Origin: Nostoc sp. FACHB-280
GTDB lineage: Bacteria; Cyanobacteriota; Cyanobacteriia; Cyanobacteriales; Nostocaceae
Length of the DNA: 64,000 nucleotides
Reading direction: 5' to 3'
Assembly (NCBI RefSeq): GCF_014697615.1
Contig: NZ_JACJSD010000018.1
Coordinates: 62,001-126,000, forward strand
Part shown: positions 52,785 to 62,125 of the stretch, one piece after another
How positions within the stretch are numbered: the first letter of the stretch is position 1
Layout: each line of letters opens with the position of its first letter
Program-made: the position numbers and the translations under genes
The notes under the pieces: model-generated
Seen by the model: only the letters and a program-made list of their open reading frames with translations
Told to the model about the DNA's origin: nothing
Databases searched by the model: none

Positions 52785-53597
52785 ATGGATACACTACTAC
52801 GTAACTCCCGCAGAAAACTCTCTCAAGGATTGTTATTTTGGAGCGAAGCTGGTCAAGGCATTCCGGTGGTTTTGTTACATGGTGCTTGGAACGATAGTAG
52901 TCAGTGGTCATCAGTCATGGAAAAACTGGCGAAAAATTTCCATTGCTTTGCACCGGACTTATTAGGCTTTGGCGAGTCTGATAAGCCGAATATTCATCAC
53001 TCCATAGATTTACAAGTAGAGTCGATCGCGGAACTGCTGCAAGCCTTAAGATTAGAAAGAGTGTACTTAGTGGGTCATTCGCTTGGAGGTTGGATTGCAG
53101 CAAGTTATGCTTTGAAATATCCAGAACAGGTAGAAGGTTTAGTTCTCTTAGCACCAGAAGGTGTAGAAGTTGAGAAACAAGAAAAACGTTGGCAACAACG
53201 GCGCAAATTATTAGAATTTTCTCCGTTATTAGTGAAACTATTAAAATTTGTCAGACCAATCACTAAAATATTCGGTTGGCACGAAAAAATCGAGCAAGAC
53301 TTACAGCAACGTCAACATTTATTGAAATATCCCGCCGCTTGTCAGTTATTATTTCAAAGGCAGACAGCAGAAATTAAATCTGAGTTACTGCAAGATAAAT
53401 TGCATTTAATTGAAGTTCCAGTGTTAATTTTACAAGGCGGACAAGATACTTCTGATGCTGTCTTTCAAAGTCAAACTTATAAACAATTAATTCCCCAAGT
53501 TGATTTTAAATTAGTGGCTCATGCTGGCAATGATTTACCAGAAGAGTGTGCCGGAATTGTAGCGGAAGAGATTCATGATTTTATTAAGCATATATGA
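52785..53597 (+). CDS. Alpha/beta hydrolase
   Basis: An alpha/beta-fold hydrolase of 270 residues. Seen: oxyanion VVLLHGAWNDSSQW (about 28-41), APDLLGFGESDKPN, the nucleophile elbow LVGHSLGGWIAA (Ser near 97), an acidic residue in LILQGGQDTSDA, and the His region LVAHAGNDLPEE. The His is preceded by Ala-Gly rather than the usual G-H. The lid region (125-190) is basic. Substrate not predictable. The start follows 88 bases after the Nudix gene on the same strand. Confidence 0.85.
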   Translation: MDTLLRNSRRKLSQGLLFWSEAGQGIPVVLLHGAWNDSSQWSSVMEKLAKNFHCFAPDLLGFGESDKPNIHHSIDLQVESIAELLQALRLERVYLVGHSLGGWIAASYALKYPEQVEGLVLLAPEGVEVEKQEKRWQQRRKLLEFSPLLVKLLKFVRPITKIFGWHEKIEQDLQQRQHLLKYPAACQLLFQRQTAEIKSELLQDKLHLIEVPVLILQGGQDTSDAVFQSQTYKQLIPQVDFKLVAHAGNDLPEECAGIVAEEIHDFIKHI

Positions 53598-53719
53598 TTT
53601 TTGAAATACACGTAGGATATGTTAGCGACAGCCTAACACATCTACCATAAATCTTTTGGTACGTTATTGTCATTTTTTATGGGTAAGAGTTGCAAGCATC
53701 TTGATGTTGTGTAAATAAC

Positions 53720-53942
53720 TTACTTATTTAGAGTTTGTTGCCAATCAGCTACAGATATTCCTTCTCTTTCAAACCGCGATATATATTTTAAGTTTGTTGT
53801 GACAACTGTAACCTGCCCAAAAATTTTTAGTTGCAAAATGGCTTGAGCAGCAAGAATTACATATCCATCTAAGCTGTCATTAGTGGCTGTGGGTTGACCT
53901 TGGTTTCTTACCCAAGCCTATAATTCGGCTGCTTTTATCATT
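53720..53942 (-). pseudogene. Remnant of a PIN-domain (VapC-like) toxin gene
   Basis: On the minus strand from 53942 the sequence reads MIKAAEL, then a TAG stop where a Trp is expected, then AWVRNQGQPTATNDSLDGYV, ILAAQAILQLKIFGQVTVVT and TNLKYISRFEREGISVADW, ending at 53720. This is the C-terminal half of a PIN domain (the D-x-x-I/L-A-A-x-A stretch). The N-terminal half with the first acidic residue is missing and a nonsense codon interrupts the rest. No antitoxin gene is adjacent. Confidence 0.7.
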
Positions 53943-54243
53943 GTTTTATACGTTATGGGTATTAGACAAATTGTTAGTAGTGCATAGTAAGCACTTATTT
54001 CACATTCTAACAGTTTAACAACGTAATTTTTACAAAAATAAATAGAAAGTTATGTTTAATCTCTCAATTTTTCTATATTGTTTAAACTGTTTGGCTGGGG
54101 CTTTAATAACTAGTCATCAAGTAACTTTTCAACCATATTTAATCTAGAATTTACCTCTTATTAAACTAATTTAAATAGTTAAATAATACACATTTATATA
54201 CACCTGCAAGTAAAGGCAAAATCTTGCCAAAATACGGAGAAAT
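53943..54243. other. Upstream region of pstS
   Basis: AT-rich. It contains the possible Pho box at 54138-54178 and one further TTTAATCT at 54054. The GGAGAA just before the ATG is the ribosome binding site of pstS. Confidence 0.5.
54138..54178 (+). promoter_or_regulatory. Candidate Pho box upstream of pstS
   Basis: Four 8-base units in 11-base register: TTTAATCT (54138), ATTTACCT (54149), ATTAAACT (54160) and TTAAATAG (54171). The cyanobacterial SphR/PhoB pattern is direct repeats of PyTTAAPyPy(T/A) separated by 3 bases; the first unit is perfect and the next two have about 6 of 8 matches. It lies 66-106 bases before the pstS ATG. In AT-rich DNA some matches come by chance. Confidence 0.4.
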
Positions 54244-55284
54244 ATGACCTTTTCGACGACCACTTTGTACCGAGCATTTACTACTTCAGTCGTGGCATCT
54301 GCTGTTGCCTTGAGTCCTATTTTGTCAGCAGTTGCTCAGGCTGAAACTCTTAATGGTGCAGGCGCAACTTTTCCAGCTCCACTTTACGAAAGATATGCTC
54401 GTGAAGTCAGAAAGAAGCATCCAGAATTAAAAATCAACTATCAAGGAATTGGTAGTAGTGGCGGCATTCGTCAAATTACAGCTGGTACTGTTGATTTTGG
54501 TGGCAGTGATGCAGCTATGACAGATGCACAAATCTCCCAAGTCCAAAGAGGTGTCATATTAGTACCCACCGCAGGCGGCGCAGTTTCTGTTGTTTATAAT
54601 CTGCCTGGTGTCAGCAACCTGAAGTTATCTCGCGCTACATTGCCAGCTATTTTTTCTGGTCAAATCACCAACTGGAGTGACGCTAAAATCAAAGCTGATA
54701 ATCCTGGTGTCAACTTACCTAATCAACCGATTAAATTTGTAGTCCGTGCAGATGGTAGTGGTACAACTTTTATTTTCACTAACCACTTGAGTAACATTAG
54801 TGGTTATTTCAGAGGTAGAGTGGGTACAAGCACTGCGCCTAAATGGACTTTACCAAATGTTCTCAAAGGTAAAGGCAACCCAGGGGTAGCTGGTTTAGTA
54901 GCGCGTACTCCTGGTTCTATTGGTTATGTAGAATATGCCTACGCTACCAAAAACAATTTAAGATCAGCTCAAATACAAAACAAAAAAGGTGAATTTGTTT
55001 CTCCTTCCTTACAATCTGCTAACGCAGCTTTAGCCACCGTAAAGTTTCCTGATAACTATCGTGTATTTGTTGGCGATCCAGCACAAGGTTATCCGATTGT
55101 TGGTCTTACTTGGATGATGGTTTACAAACAGTATCCAACAGCATCTAAGGCGGATGCTATTAAAAAATGGATAAATTGGGTACTCAAAGATGGTCAACAA
55201 TATAATGATGACCTCAACTATACAAAAATCCCATCTGATGTTACCAATCGGGTATTACAAACGGTAAACAGTTCCGTTAAGTAA
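54244..55284 (+). CDS. pstS: Phosphate ABC transporter substrate-binding protein PstS
   Basis: Periplasmic high-affinity phosphate-binding protein. The 346-residue protein has a signal peptide (1-33, ending SAVAQAE) and the PstS motifs LNGAGATFPAPLYERYAREV, INYQGIGSSGGIRQITAGTV with phosphate-contacting Ser, DFGGSDAAMTD, RADGSGTTFIFTNHLS and GSIGYVEYAYA. Length is normal. A hairpin terminator follows at 55317, so pstS can be made in excess over the downstream pstCAB. A Pho box-like array lies upstream. Confidence 0.95.
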   Translation: MTFSTTTLYRAFTTSVVASAVALSPILSAVAQAETLNGAGATFPAPLYERYAREVRKKHPELKINYQGIGSSGGIRQITAGTVDFGGSDAAMTDAQISQVQRGVILVPTAGGAVSVVYNLPGVSNLKLSRATLPAIFSGQITNWSDAKIKADNPGVNLPNQPIKFVVRADGSGTTFIFTNHLSNISGYFRGRVGTSTAPKWTLPNVLKGKGNPGVAGLVARTPGSIGYVEYAYATKNNLRSAQIQNKKGEFVSPSLQSANAALATVKFPDNYRVFVGDPAQGYPIVGLTWMMVYKQYPTASKADAIKKWINWVLKDGQQYNDDLNYTKIPSDVTNRVLQTVNSSVK

Positions 55285-55316
55285 ATTCCAAATTTGTAAC
55301 AGCATTACATCTAAAT

Positions 55317-55345
55317 AAATAGGGTGGTTATAGTTCACCCTATTT
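55317..55345 (+). terminator. Hairpin after pstS
   Basis: A perfect 10-bp stem AAATAGGGTG/CACCCTATTT with a 9-base loop, 32 bases after the stop, followed by ATAAATTTTT. It probably ends or attenuates the pstS transcript before pstC. Confidence 0.75.
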
Positions 55346-55597
55346 ATAAATTTTTAGCTAACTAATAAATAAATATAGTAACTTAAAATTCTATATTTTA
55401 AGTCAAATTACTATTGTTTATGAAGAAGAAATCATGACTCAGAGTTTAAGTATTATGCTGTATGACTGGGTGATGAATATTGGTTAAAAATCTCGTCCCT
55501 TGTAGGCGAAATCAAAATAAAAATTTCTTCTTCATTTAAACTCTATCCCTTTATGGGTGGAGGATTCTAAATTCTGTCTTCTGACTCCTTTTTATTC

Positions 55598-56584
55598 ATG
55601 ACAAATTCATCTGGAATAAACAACAATCATTCATCTGACGAAAATTTAGAGTTAACAGTAGATAACGGGATAAATTCTTGGGTGGATCAAGGATTTACTT
55701 GGTTAATATATCTTTTCGCTACAATTACCGTCGCCATCTTGTTTGTGATGAGTTGGGTAATTTATAAAGAGGCTAAACCAGCAATTGAGCAGTTTGGTTG
55801 GGGATTTTTATGGGGTCAAGATTGGGATACAGGTAATCAGGTTTTTGGTGCATTACCTTATATTTATGGAACTTTAGTGAGTAGTGCGATCGCAATTTTA
55901 TTTGCTATCCCCATCGGCATTGCAATTGCAATAGTTACTAGTGAAAATTTCTTACCCATATCTGTTAGAATTACATTAGCATTTGTTGTTGAGTTAATTG
56001 CCGCAATTCCCAGTGTAATTATTGGCTTGTGGGGAATCTTTGTATTTATTCCAGTTTTAGAACCGTTACAAAAATGGTTAGCAATTTATTTTAATTGGAT
56101 ACCATTATTTAACTCGGTAGATCCTATCGGCACAAATATGTTAACCGCAGGCATTGTGTTAGCCATTATGATTTTGCCGACAATGGCTGCTATTAGCCGC
56201 GATGTTTTACTTGCCATACCCAAAGAATTACGCAGCGCCTCAATGGCTTTGGGTAGCACACGTTGGGAAACAATTTTTCGGGTGTTATTGCCAGCAGGAT
56301 TTTCTGGTATTGTCAGTGCAGCAATGCTGGCTTTAGGTAGAGCCTTGGGTGAAACAATGGCTGTCACTCTTGTAATTGGTAATTCTTCTCAAATCAGTGC
56401 TTCTTTACTTGATCCAGCCTACACAATTCCCTCAATATTAGCCAATGAATTTGCAGAAGCTGAACCAGGATTACATATTGGCTCATTGAGTTATTTAGGG
56501 TTAATTTTATTTGGATTGACCTTAGCTGTAAATATTGCAGCTAGGTTATTGGTGCGGTGGTTTAGTAATAAAAATAAATCATAA
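55598..56584 (+). CDS. pstC: Phosphate ABC transporter permease PstC
   Basis: One of the two membrane subunits of the phosphate importer. The 328-residue protein has six or so hydrophobic segments (first 32-54), FGALPYIYGTLVSSAIAILF, IPIGIAIAIVTSENF, and the EAA-type cytoplasmic loop RSASMALGSTRWETIFRVLL followed by ALGRALGETMAVTLVIGNSS, typical of PstC. It starts 313 bases after pstS and is followed by pstA with 7 bases between the stop and the pstA ATG. Confidence 0.94.
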   Translation: MTNSSGINNNHSSDENLELTVDNGINSWVDQGFTWLIYLFATITVAILFVMSWVIYKEAKPAIEQFGWGFLWGQDWDTGNQVFGALPYIYGTLVSSAIAILFAIPIGIAIAIVTSENFLPISVRITLAFVVELIAAIPSVIIGLWGIFVFIPVLEPLQKWLAIYFNWIPLFNSVDPIGTNMLTAGIVLAIMILPTMAAISRDVLLAIPKELRSASMALGSTRWETIFRVLLPAGFSGIVSAAMLALGRALGETMAVTLVIGNSSQISASLLDPAYTIPSILANEFAEAEPGLHIGSLSYLGLILFGLTLAVNIAARLLVRWFSNKNKS

Positions 56585-56591
56585 AAAATAT

Positions 56592-57473
56592 ATGACCGAT
56601 TCTCAAAACTCGCAAATAGATGAATCTTTATTGGCAAAAGAATTATATGCTCCACTGCCAACAAGTAGGCAATTATTTACTTATAGTATGAATGCGATCG
56701 CCTTTGCATTCACAGCTTTAGCATTAATTCCTTTAATATCAATTTTATGGGAAATTATCAAACGCGGTTTCTCCAGTTTGAGACCAGAGATGTTTGTCAA
56801 ATCAGTAATTGATTATGGCTTGGGTAATGCTATTACAGGCACGATTACAGTTGTGATGATTGGCTCAATATTCAGTCTGCCAATTGGGATATTAACAGGG
56901 ATATTTTTAGCGGAATTTAATCAAGTTAACCCAGCATCGCAATTTGTTCGCTTCATCACCACAATTTTGACTGGTGTACCTTCAATTATTGTTGGTATTT
57001 TTGCTTACGGTGTAATTGTGTTAGTTACTAAAGGATTTAGCGCAGTTGCAGGTGGCTTTGCTTTAGCTGTGTTGATGTTACCTATCGTGATTCTGACCAC
57101 GGAAGAAGCTTTAAAATTAGTTCCTAAAGACCAACGCCTTGCTTCTGCTGCTTTGGGTGGGACGCGGTTTCAGACAACATTTCGCATTGTAGTAACTGCG
57201 GCTTTACCTGCAATTACTACAGGTATTTTACTAGCGATCGCCCGCGCCGCAGGTGAAACAGCACCCCTAATTTTCACGGCATTATTTAGTTTAGATTGGT
57301 CTCCAGGATTTCTGAGTCCCACAGCTTCGTTACCTGTATTAATTTTTAATCTTTATAACGACCCAGACCCAGAAAAAAATCAATTGGTTTGGACTACTGC
57401 TATCGTCTTACTTGGCTTAGTTATTTGTGTGAGTTTGATTTCTCGCTTAATCACAAGTAAGAAAAAAATTTAG
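56592..57473 (+). CDS. pstA: Phosphate ABC transporter permease PstA
   Basis: Second membrane subunit. From the ATG at 56592 ([18 protein letters not shown]) the protein has 293 residues; a frame starting earlier at 56535 lies inside pstC and is not needed. Hydrophobic segments include [20 protein letters not shown], and the cytoplasmic loop [20 protein letters not shown] is followed by [18 protein letters not shown], the PstA signature. pstB begins 30 bases after its stop. Confidence 0.94.
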   Translation: MTDSQNSQIDESLLAKELYAPLPTSRQLFTYSMNAIAFAFTALALIPLISILWEIIKRGFSSLRPEMFVKSVIDYGLGNAITGTITVVMIGSIFSLPIGILTGIFLAEFNQVNPASQFVRFITTILTGVPSIIVGIFAYGVIVLVTKGFSAVAGGFALAVLMLPIVILTTEEALKLVPKDQRLASAALGGTRFQTTFRIVVTAALPAITTGILLAIARAAGETAPLIFTALFSLDWSPGFLSPTASLPVLIFNLYNDPDPEKNQLVWTTAIVLLGLVICVSLISRLITSKKKI

Positions 57474-57502
57474 TTAAAAACTCTTTCCTGATTCTACTAA
57501 AC

Positions 57503-58282
57503 ATGAATAATCTCAATCCCGCTATCAAAGTTAAAAACCTCAGCTTTTACTACAATACTTCTAAAGCAATTGAAGGCATATCAATAGATATTTATCAAAA
57601 TCAAGTAACGGCAATAATTGGCCCTAGTGGTTGCGGTAAATCAACTTTTATCAAAACTCTCAATCGGATTAGTGAATTAGAAGGGCCTGTCAAAGTAGAA
57701 GGAAAAGTAGAGTTCTTTGGACAGAATATTTACGACCCAAAAATTAACGTCAACCGCCTGCGTCGTCAAATTGGGATGGTATTCCAAAAACCAAATCCCT
57801 TTCCGATTAGTATTTATGAAAATGTCGCTTATGGAGTCAGAATAGCAGGTAGGCGATCGCAAACAGAAGTAGATGAAATTGTCGAGTCAGCCTTAAAAGG
57901 TGCAGCTTTGTGGGACGAGGTAAAAGATAAACTCAATAAATCTGCATTAGGACTTTCTGGAGGTCAACAACAACGACTTTGTATAGCGCGTGCTTTAGCT
58001 ATTAAACCCAAAGTACTGTTAATGGATGAACCTTGTTCAGCCCTTGACCCCATAGCAACGATGAAAGTCGAAGAATTAATTCACAGTCTGCGTTCAGAAT
58101 TAACAATTGCCATTGTTACTCATAACATGCAGCAAGCAGCCCGCGTCTCTGATTTTACGGCATTCTTTAGCACCGACGAAAGCCGAATTGGTCAAATGGT
58201 AGAATTTGGTGTCACAAATCAAATATTTTATAACCCCATCGATGCGCGTACCCATGACTATGTTTCAGGGCGTTTTGGTTAA
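57503..58282 (+). CDS. pstB: Phosphate ABC transporter ATP-binding protein PstB
   Basis: ATPase of the phosphate importer. The 259-residue protein has Walker [10 protein letters not shown] (40-48), the Q-loop [20 protein letters not shown] (PstB-specific), signature [15 protein letters not shown], Walker [14 protein letters not shown] and the switch His in [14 protein letters not shown]. The C-terminal [16 protein letters not shown] is diagnostic for PstB. It is the last gene of pstSCAB; no phoU or second pstB follows. Confidence 0.96.
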   Translation: MNNLNPAIKVKNLSFYYNTSKAIEGISIDIYQNQVTAIIGPSGCGKSTFIKTLNRISELEGPVKVEGKVEFFGQNIYDPKINVNRLRRQIGMVFQKPNPFPISIYENVAYGVRIAGRRSQTEVDEIVESALKGAALWDEVKDKLNKSALGLSGGQQQRLCIARALAIKPKVLLMDEPCSALDPIATMKVEELIHSLRSELTIAIVTHNMQQAARVSDFTAFFSTDESRIGQMVEFGVTNQIFYNPIDARTHDYVSGRFG

Positions 58283-58285
58283 TTC

Positions 58286-58376
58286 AGGACTTACGTAAAA
58301 ATTCCCAAAAAGCTTAATTTAACGAACCGCCAAGTCGCCAAGAACGCCAAGAAATCCTAGAGTCTGCGTAAGTCCT
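58286..58376. mobile_element. MITE-like element with AGGACTTACG ends
   Basis: AGGACTTACG at 58286-58295 and CGTAAGTCCT at 58367-58376 are perfect 10-bp inverted ends around a 71-base body containing AACGAACCGCCAAG. It resembles the ends of 32946-33082. It starts 3 bases after pstB stops. Confidence 0.5.
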
Positions 58377-58433
58377 AAAGAGTTTGAGAGAGTTCTTGCA
58401 TAAGTCATAATCAAATCAAATTCCTATACTATA

Positions 58434-58585
58434 TATAGCAGTCCTAAACAATTTGTGAAATTCTCTTCCTTTCCCTTCCTCTCTTTCTTTGTGTCCTACC
58501 CTGCGGGAAGCCGCTATCGCGTCTATGCGTCCTTTGCGGTTCGTTGAAAAGAATACTTTTTCACAACACAGATATGATTGCTATA
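58434..58585 (-). mobile_element. 152-bp MITE-like element, copy B (inverted relative to copy A)
   Basis: Ends TATAGCAGTCCT (58434-58445) and ATGATTGCTATA (58574-58585). The reverse complement aligns with 11238-11389 over the whole 152 bases without gaps, with about 14 differences. It lies in the spacer between pstB and the FAD oxidoreductase gene, about 58 bases after the smaller element, so this spacer holds two insertions. Confidence 0.7.
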
Positions 58586-58668
58586 TTGGTTGACGCTGCG
58601 TTGAAATTACATTTAGGACTGAGAATGAAAGCAACAGATTTCTCATTCCCAATCCTTCAAGCTATTAA

Positions 58669-60714
58669 CTATCGCCAATCTTCCCAATTTTGATTAAAAA
58701 TTGAAGTGTCAGGGAAAGCGGTAGGATTGCCGTTTTTCTCTAATAAACTTTTGAAGGCTTGCAGTTGCGGTTCTGCTTTGGGTAAATCATCCACTAATTG
58801 ATAAGGTGCAATCTGATTTTTTAAAGCAAAAGCAGTCACAGTTCCCGCCGCTGCACCAGAAGACCATTCAAAGGAATGTACACGATATGCAGCCGCAGCA
58901 ATATGACTGGTAGCAATACTCTTTCCACCCACAATTAAATTATCAATTTTTTGGGGAATCATTGCCCGCAGTGCAATTTGGAACGGGTAAGCCTGTCCTG
59001 CGCCACGCCTTTCTCCCGGACGTTCTTTATTTCCTGGGGCTTCTGGTGGACTTTGAACCATACAAGGATGAAAGTCGATGGCGTAGTGACCAATACCCAC
59101 CGCATCAGGATAAATTGTGGAACGGCTACGGCGTAAGGCTTTATCTGGTGAGACTTGGCCAGTAATCACAGATGCAGCCTCTAAACCTGCGAGTGTTGCT
59201 TTTAACTGACGATAGGTATCCGCAGATAAAGTTTTGCGGTAATACTCATCGTTGTAGTTGCGGCGAGAAATATCAACTTCCCAAATCATAAAGCCTTCCG
59301 GTTGTCCCCAACTAGGACGACCAATTATCCGCCTACCTTCTCGCATATAGGGATATTTTGATAAGCCATGCACTGTCCCCATTGGCGACTTTAATCCTGT
59401 CAGCAATCTATTATTAGTTTGCTGTTGCTTCACACCCTTACCTAACTGAGAATCTGTAGTTCCCTTTACCAGCCAGTAATAATAAGCCAGGGCATTTTCC
59501 TCACCTCTGCGGAGGGTTTCTGTCCGCAGTCCCCCCATCCAACCCCCTGGTTTTAACTGTCCTGTAGCTTGCAGTTGTTGGCGAGTGTAAATCAAGTTAT
59601 CTTTGGCAGTTCCTGGACGGTAATCGTTACCCCAAGTCCAGTTTTGCATCGAGATATCTCCTGGTGTGGGTGCAGTGAATCTCACACCGTTAAATTGTGT
59701 GGGTTTTCCAGGATTTGGATGCCATATCCGGCGGTATGTGAAAACTAAGCCAAAATCTGCTAATCTTTTTAATTCATAGCTAAAATATGGTGAATACTGT
59801 AAATAGAATGGGGGCATGGTTTGGGGTTGCGGTTCCTTGGTAGCCTCCATTGCAAAGGTATAAGTAAAACCTTGGGTACAGTAAGGATCATTGCTGGTGC
59901 TGGAAGAAGATGGTTCGAGGAAAGAACGCGCATCAATACCCAAACGATAGGGAACATCGGCTAAGGCGATGATTTCGCCAGTTTCGCTGGTATCAACCAC
60001 ATACCACTGGGGAGAATTGTTGGTGGTTGGTTTTTTGGGAATTTTGGGGACAAAGCGGATAATTTTTTTACTCAACCGGGATGAGTTTTGGTAGCGGTAG
60101 GCATCTTCAATAGTTTGAGATAAGGTAAAAGTGTTGAGAGGTGGTGCGCCTTTGGCTGGTTGATGTTGAATTGCGATCGCACCTTCAATAATTTTCCCAT
60201 TCCGACTAATATTTAGTTCCTTAATTACTGTGTTGGGAAACCATTCCAACTTACCTTTACCCTTTTTTTCGGCATCCTTGAGCATTTGCGTCATAATGAT
60301 GTGTGCATCACGAGGCAGAAAACAAGAGTCACTTACCCAGCACTCACCAGGGTTAAGTTTGCCGTAATAGCGTTGAATCCGGTTGCGTAATTCAGTATAG
60401 CCGCGAGAATAGAATTGGCGATCGCGTTGAGTTGGTCGTTCATCTAACGCAGATGTCCCCTGAGAAGAAATTTGTCCCCCCAACCAGTCGGTAATTTCTG
60501 TCAAACATACTGTTTGTCCTGCTAATAACCCCTCGTAAGCCGTGGCTACCCCAGACAGACCACCACCTACTACCAACATCTCGCAGTTGACTGTTTTATC
60601 TGGGGTTCTTGGTCGTGCAGCAACAATAGTAGACTCAGGTAACAAATATGTGGAAACTAAGCTAACACTGAAGAGTAATGCTTGAAAACCAGCTACTTTG
60701 TGTCTGCGCTTCAT
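58669..60714 (-). CDS. FAD-dependent oxidoreductase (exported)
   Basis: A flavoprotein with a signal peptide. From the ATG at 60714 (MKRRHKVAGFQALLF) it has 681 residues; an extension to a GTG at 60780 adds 22. After the signal (about 1-35) comes the dinucleotide-binding motif CEMLVVGGGLSGVATAYEGL, followed by CLTEITDWLGGQISSQG. Further parts: GEIIALADVPYRLGIDARSF, a Pro-rich region and the C-terminal IDNLIVGGKSIATSHIAAAA, typical of a family of exported FAD oxidoreductases near xanthan-lyase-like proteins. The substrate is unknown. It is convergent with the pst operon and the only gene in its unit. Confidence 0.85.
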   Translation of the reverse strand: MKRRHKVAGFQALLFSVSLVSTYLLPESTIVAARPRTPDKTVNCEMLVVGGGLSGVATAYEGLLAGQTVCLTEITDWLGGQISSQGTSALDERPTQRDRQFYSRGYTELRNRIQRYYGKLNPGECWVSDSCFLPRDAHIIMTQMLKDAEKKGKGKLEWFPNTVIKELNISRNGKIIEGAIAIQHQPAKGAPPLNTFTLSQTIEDAYRYQNSSRLSKKIIRFVPKIPKKPTTNNSPQWYVVDTSETGEIIALADVPYRLGIDARSFLEPSSSSTSNDPYCTQGFTYTFAMEATKEPQPQTMPPFYLQYSPYFSYELKRLADFGLVFTYRRIWHPNPGKPTQFNGVRFTAPTPGDISMQNWTWGNDYRPGTAKDNLIYTRQQLQATGQLKPGGWMGGLRTETLRRGEENALAYYYWLVKGTTDSQLGKGVKQQQTNNRLLTGLKSPMGTVHGLSKYPYMREGRRIIGRPSWGQPEGFMIWEVDISRRNYNDEYYRKTLSADTYRQLKATLAGLEAASVITGQVSPDKALRRSRSTIYPDAVGIGHYAIDFHPCMVQSPPEAPGNKERPGERRGAGQAYPFQIALRAMIPQKIDNLIVGGKSIATSHIAAAAYRVHSFEWSSGAAAGTVTAFALKNQIAPYQLVDDLPKAEPQLQAFKSLLEKNGNPTAFPDTSIFNQNWEDWR

Positions 60715-61081
60715 GATGAGAAAACTTTTTCTACTCCTTTGCCAACTTGTAGACGGTACCATTTCGGAAATGTTCGCCACAAGTCACTGAAGAGGTAGAG
60801 GACAAGGGGCAGGGTTTGAAGAGGAAAAGGGGCAGGGTGCGGGGTGCAAGGGGGAAGAACTAGGTTTTTGACGTTCTGCCCCAAAAACATGGATTTGGGG
60901 TATATGGGTGTAATACCATTTCACGAAAATCTTGATACAAATTCATTAGTTTTTAATTCTTTTCCCCTGCTCCCTGCTCCCTGCTCCCCATTTGTATCAA
61001 ACTTAAAGTGAAACGGTGTAAGGGTTTCGCAGTCAGTTTCTCTCCCTTGCTCCTCGTTCCCTGCTCCCCTGCCTCTTTTGA
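60715..61081. repeat. Spacer with purine-rich repeats and a palindromic element
   Basis: 60790-60870 is an AGGGGCAGGG-type repeat tract. 60911-61021 is an imperfect inverted repeat (arms 60911-60942 and 60990-61021, about 23 of 32 positions complementary; ends near TAATACCATTTCAC/GTGAAACGGTGTAA) around CTGCTCC-type units. It looks like another small non-autonomous element. Confidence 0.5.
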
Positions 61082-62125
61082 CTAATCTTTCATCGCCATA
61101 ACCTTGGGAGTTTCTGGCTGTAGTAAGCCATTTAACAGTGATGCTGGGCGGTGGGTATAAGGCCAAGCAAAGGCGTGGCGAAAAGCAGCCTCTTGACAAG
61201 CTTGTAACTGTGCAAAGCTAATAATGTCGTAAGTCAAAAGATTTTCATATTCAAATGGCAAACGGACATTGTGTAAGCCAGCATTATCTGTACAAATCGC
61301 AATATCTACCCCAGCCTCAAAACAACGGTCAAACACTAATTTGAGTTGGCGGATATCCTGTAAAGTGCCTGTTTTAATGTATGTGGTTGGGCAAACTTCC
61401 AAACACTGTCCGCGTCTGGCAATTTCTGGCAGTAACTCTGGATACAATAACGGAATTTGGATACCGTGACCAATGCGTTTGAGATAAGGTAAAAGTTCTG
61501 GGTAACAACCAGCCGTGGTTTCGTAAAGGTGTCCGGTAGTGTTCACACCTTGCGATCGCGCATAATCATACAAACTAATCCATTCTTGCAGGCGATCGGC
61601 GTAATAGCTATCACCCCCAGCAACATCTATTCCACACACATATTGTCTGTTCTCCACAGCCAAATCAATAATCGCCTTATTCACCTCAAACGGCAAGCGC
61701 GAGTGCATACACAAAATTTGACTCGTCACAATCGGGCATTCTTGAATATGACTCGCTTTACCCACCACATCCACAATTTCTGCCATTTTGTCAATTCTTT
61801 GTGATTGACTCAGATGTTCTGGTGTCCGTAGGTATGGAGTATAGCGCAGTTCCAGATAAGCCAAATTTTCAAATATATAAGCACCCCTCACCAAGCGATA
61901 AATAAAGTAAGGCAAAGTCTCTACAGTTTGCACACTTTCCACTAAAGTATGCAATTCCAAATACTCATCTAAAGTGTTACGGGGTCTGGTATAAAAATCC
62001 TCAAACTCTCCGTAGTTAGGAAAGCGAGAAACTAACTCTGTAGAATGTCGCTCAAAATATCGCCATAAAACGCGCGGTACAACGGAACCGCCTAAATGTC
62101 TGTGTAATTCAGCATGTAAAGCCAT
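61082..62125 (-). CDS. Adenosine deaminase-like amidohydrolase
   Basis: A protein of the adenosine deaminase family, expected to hydrolyse adenosine or a related 6-aminopurine. From the ATG at 62125 (MALHAELHRHLGGSVVPRVL) it has 347 residues. The zinc ligands are in ELHRHLGGS and the catalytic region in NTTGHLYETT; the C-terminal motif reads AICTDNAGLHNVRLPFEYEN. In classical enzymes this is T-D-D-P; here the second Asp is Asn, so the substrate or rate may differ. The longer frame to 62167 lacks a good start context. Confidence 0.8.
   Translation of the reverse strand: MALHAELHRHLGGSVVPRVLWRYFERHSTELVSRFPNYGEFEDFYTRPRNTLDEYLELHTLVESVQTVETLPYFIYRLVRGAYIFENLAYLELRYTPYLRTPEHLSQSQRIDKMAEIVDVVGKASHIQECPIVTSQILCMHSRLPFEVNKAIIDLAVENRQYVCGIDVAGGDSYYADRLQEWISLYDYARSQGVNTTGHLYETTAGCYPELLPYLKRIGHGIQIPLLYPELLPEIARRGQCLEVCPTTYIKTGTLQDIRQLKLVFDRCFEAGVDIAICTDNAGLHNVRLPFEYENLLTYDIISFAQLQACQEAAFRHAFAWPYTHRPASLLNGLLQPETPKVMAMKD

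Noticed and set aside
60921-61199. 92-residue minus-strand frame overlapping the ADA-like gene end
   Set aside because: Low-complexity GREQGAGSRGKE-type residues from intergenic repeats; out of frame with the real gene.
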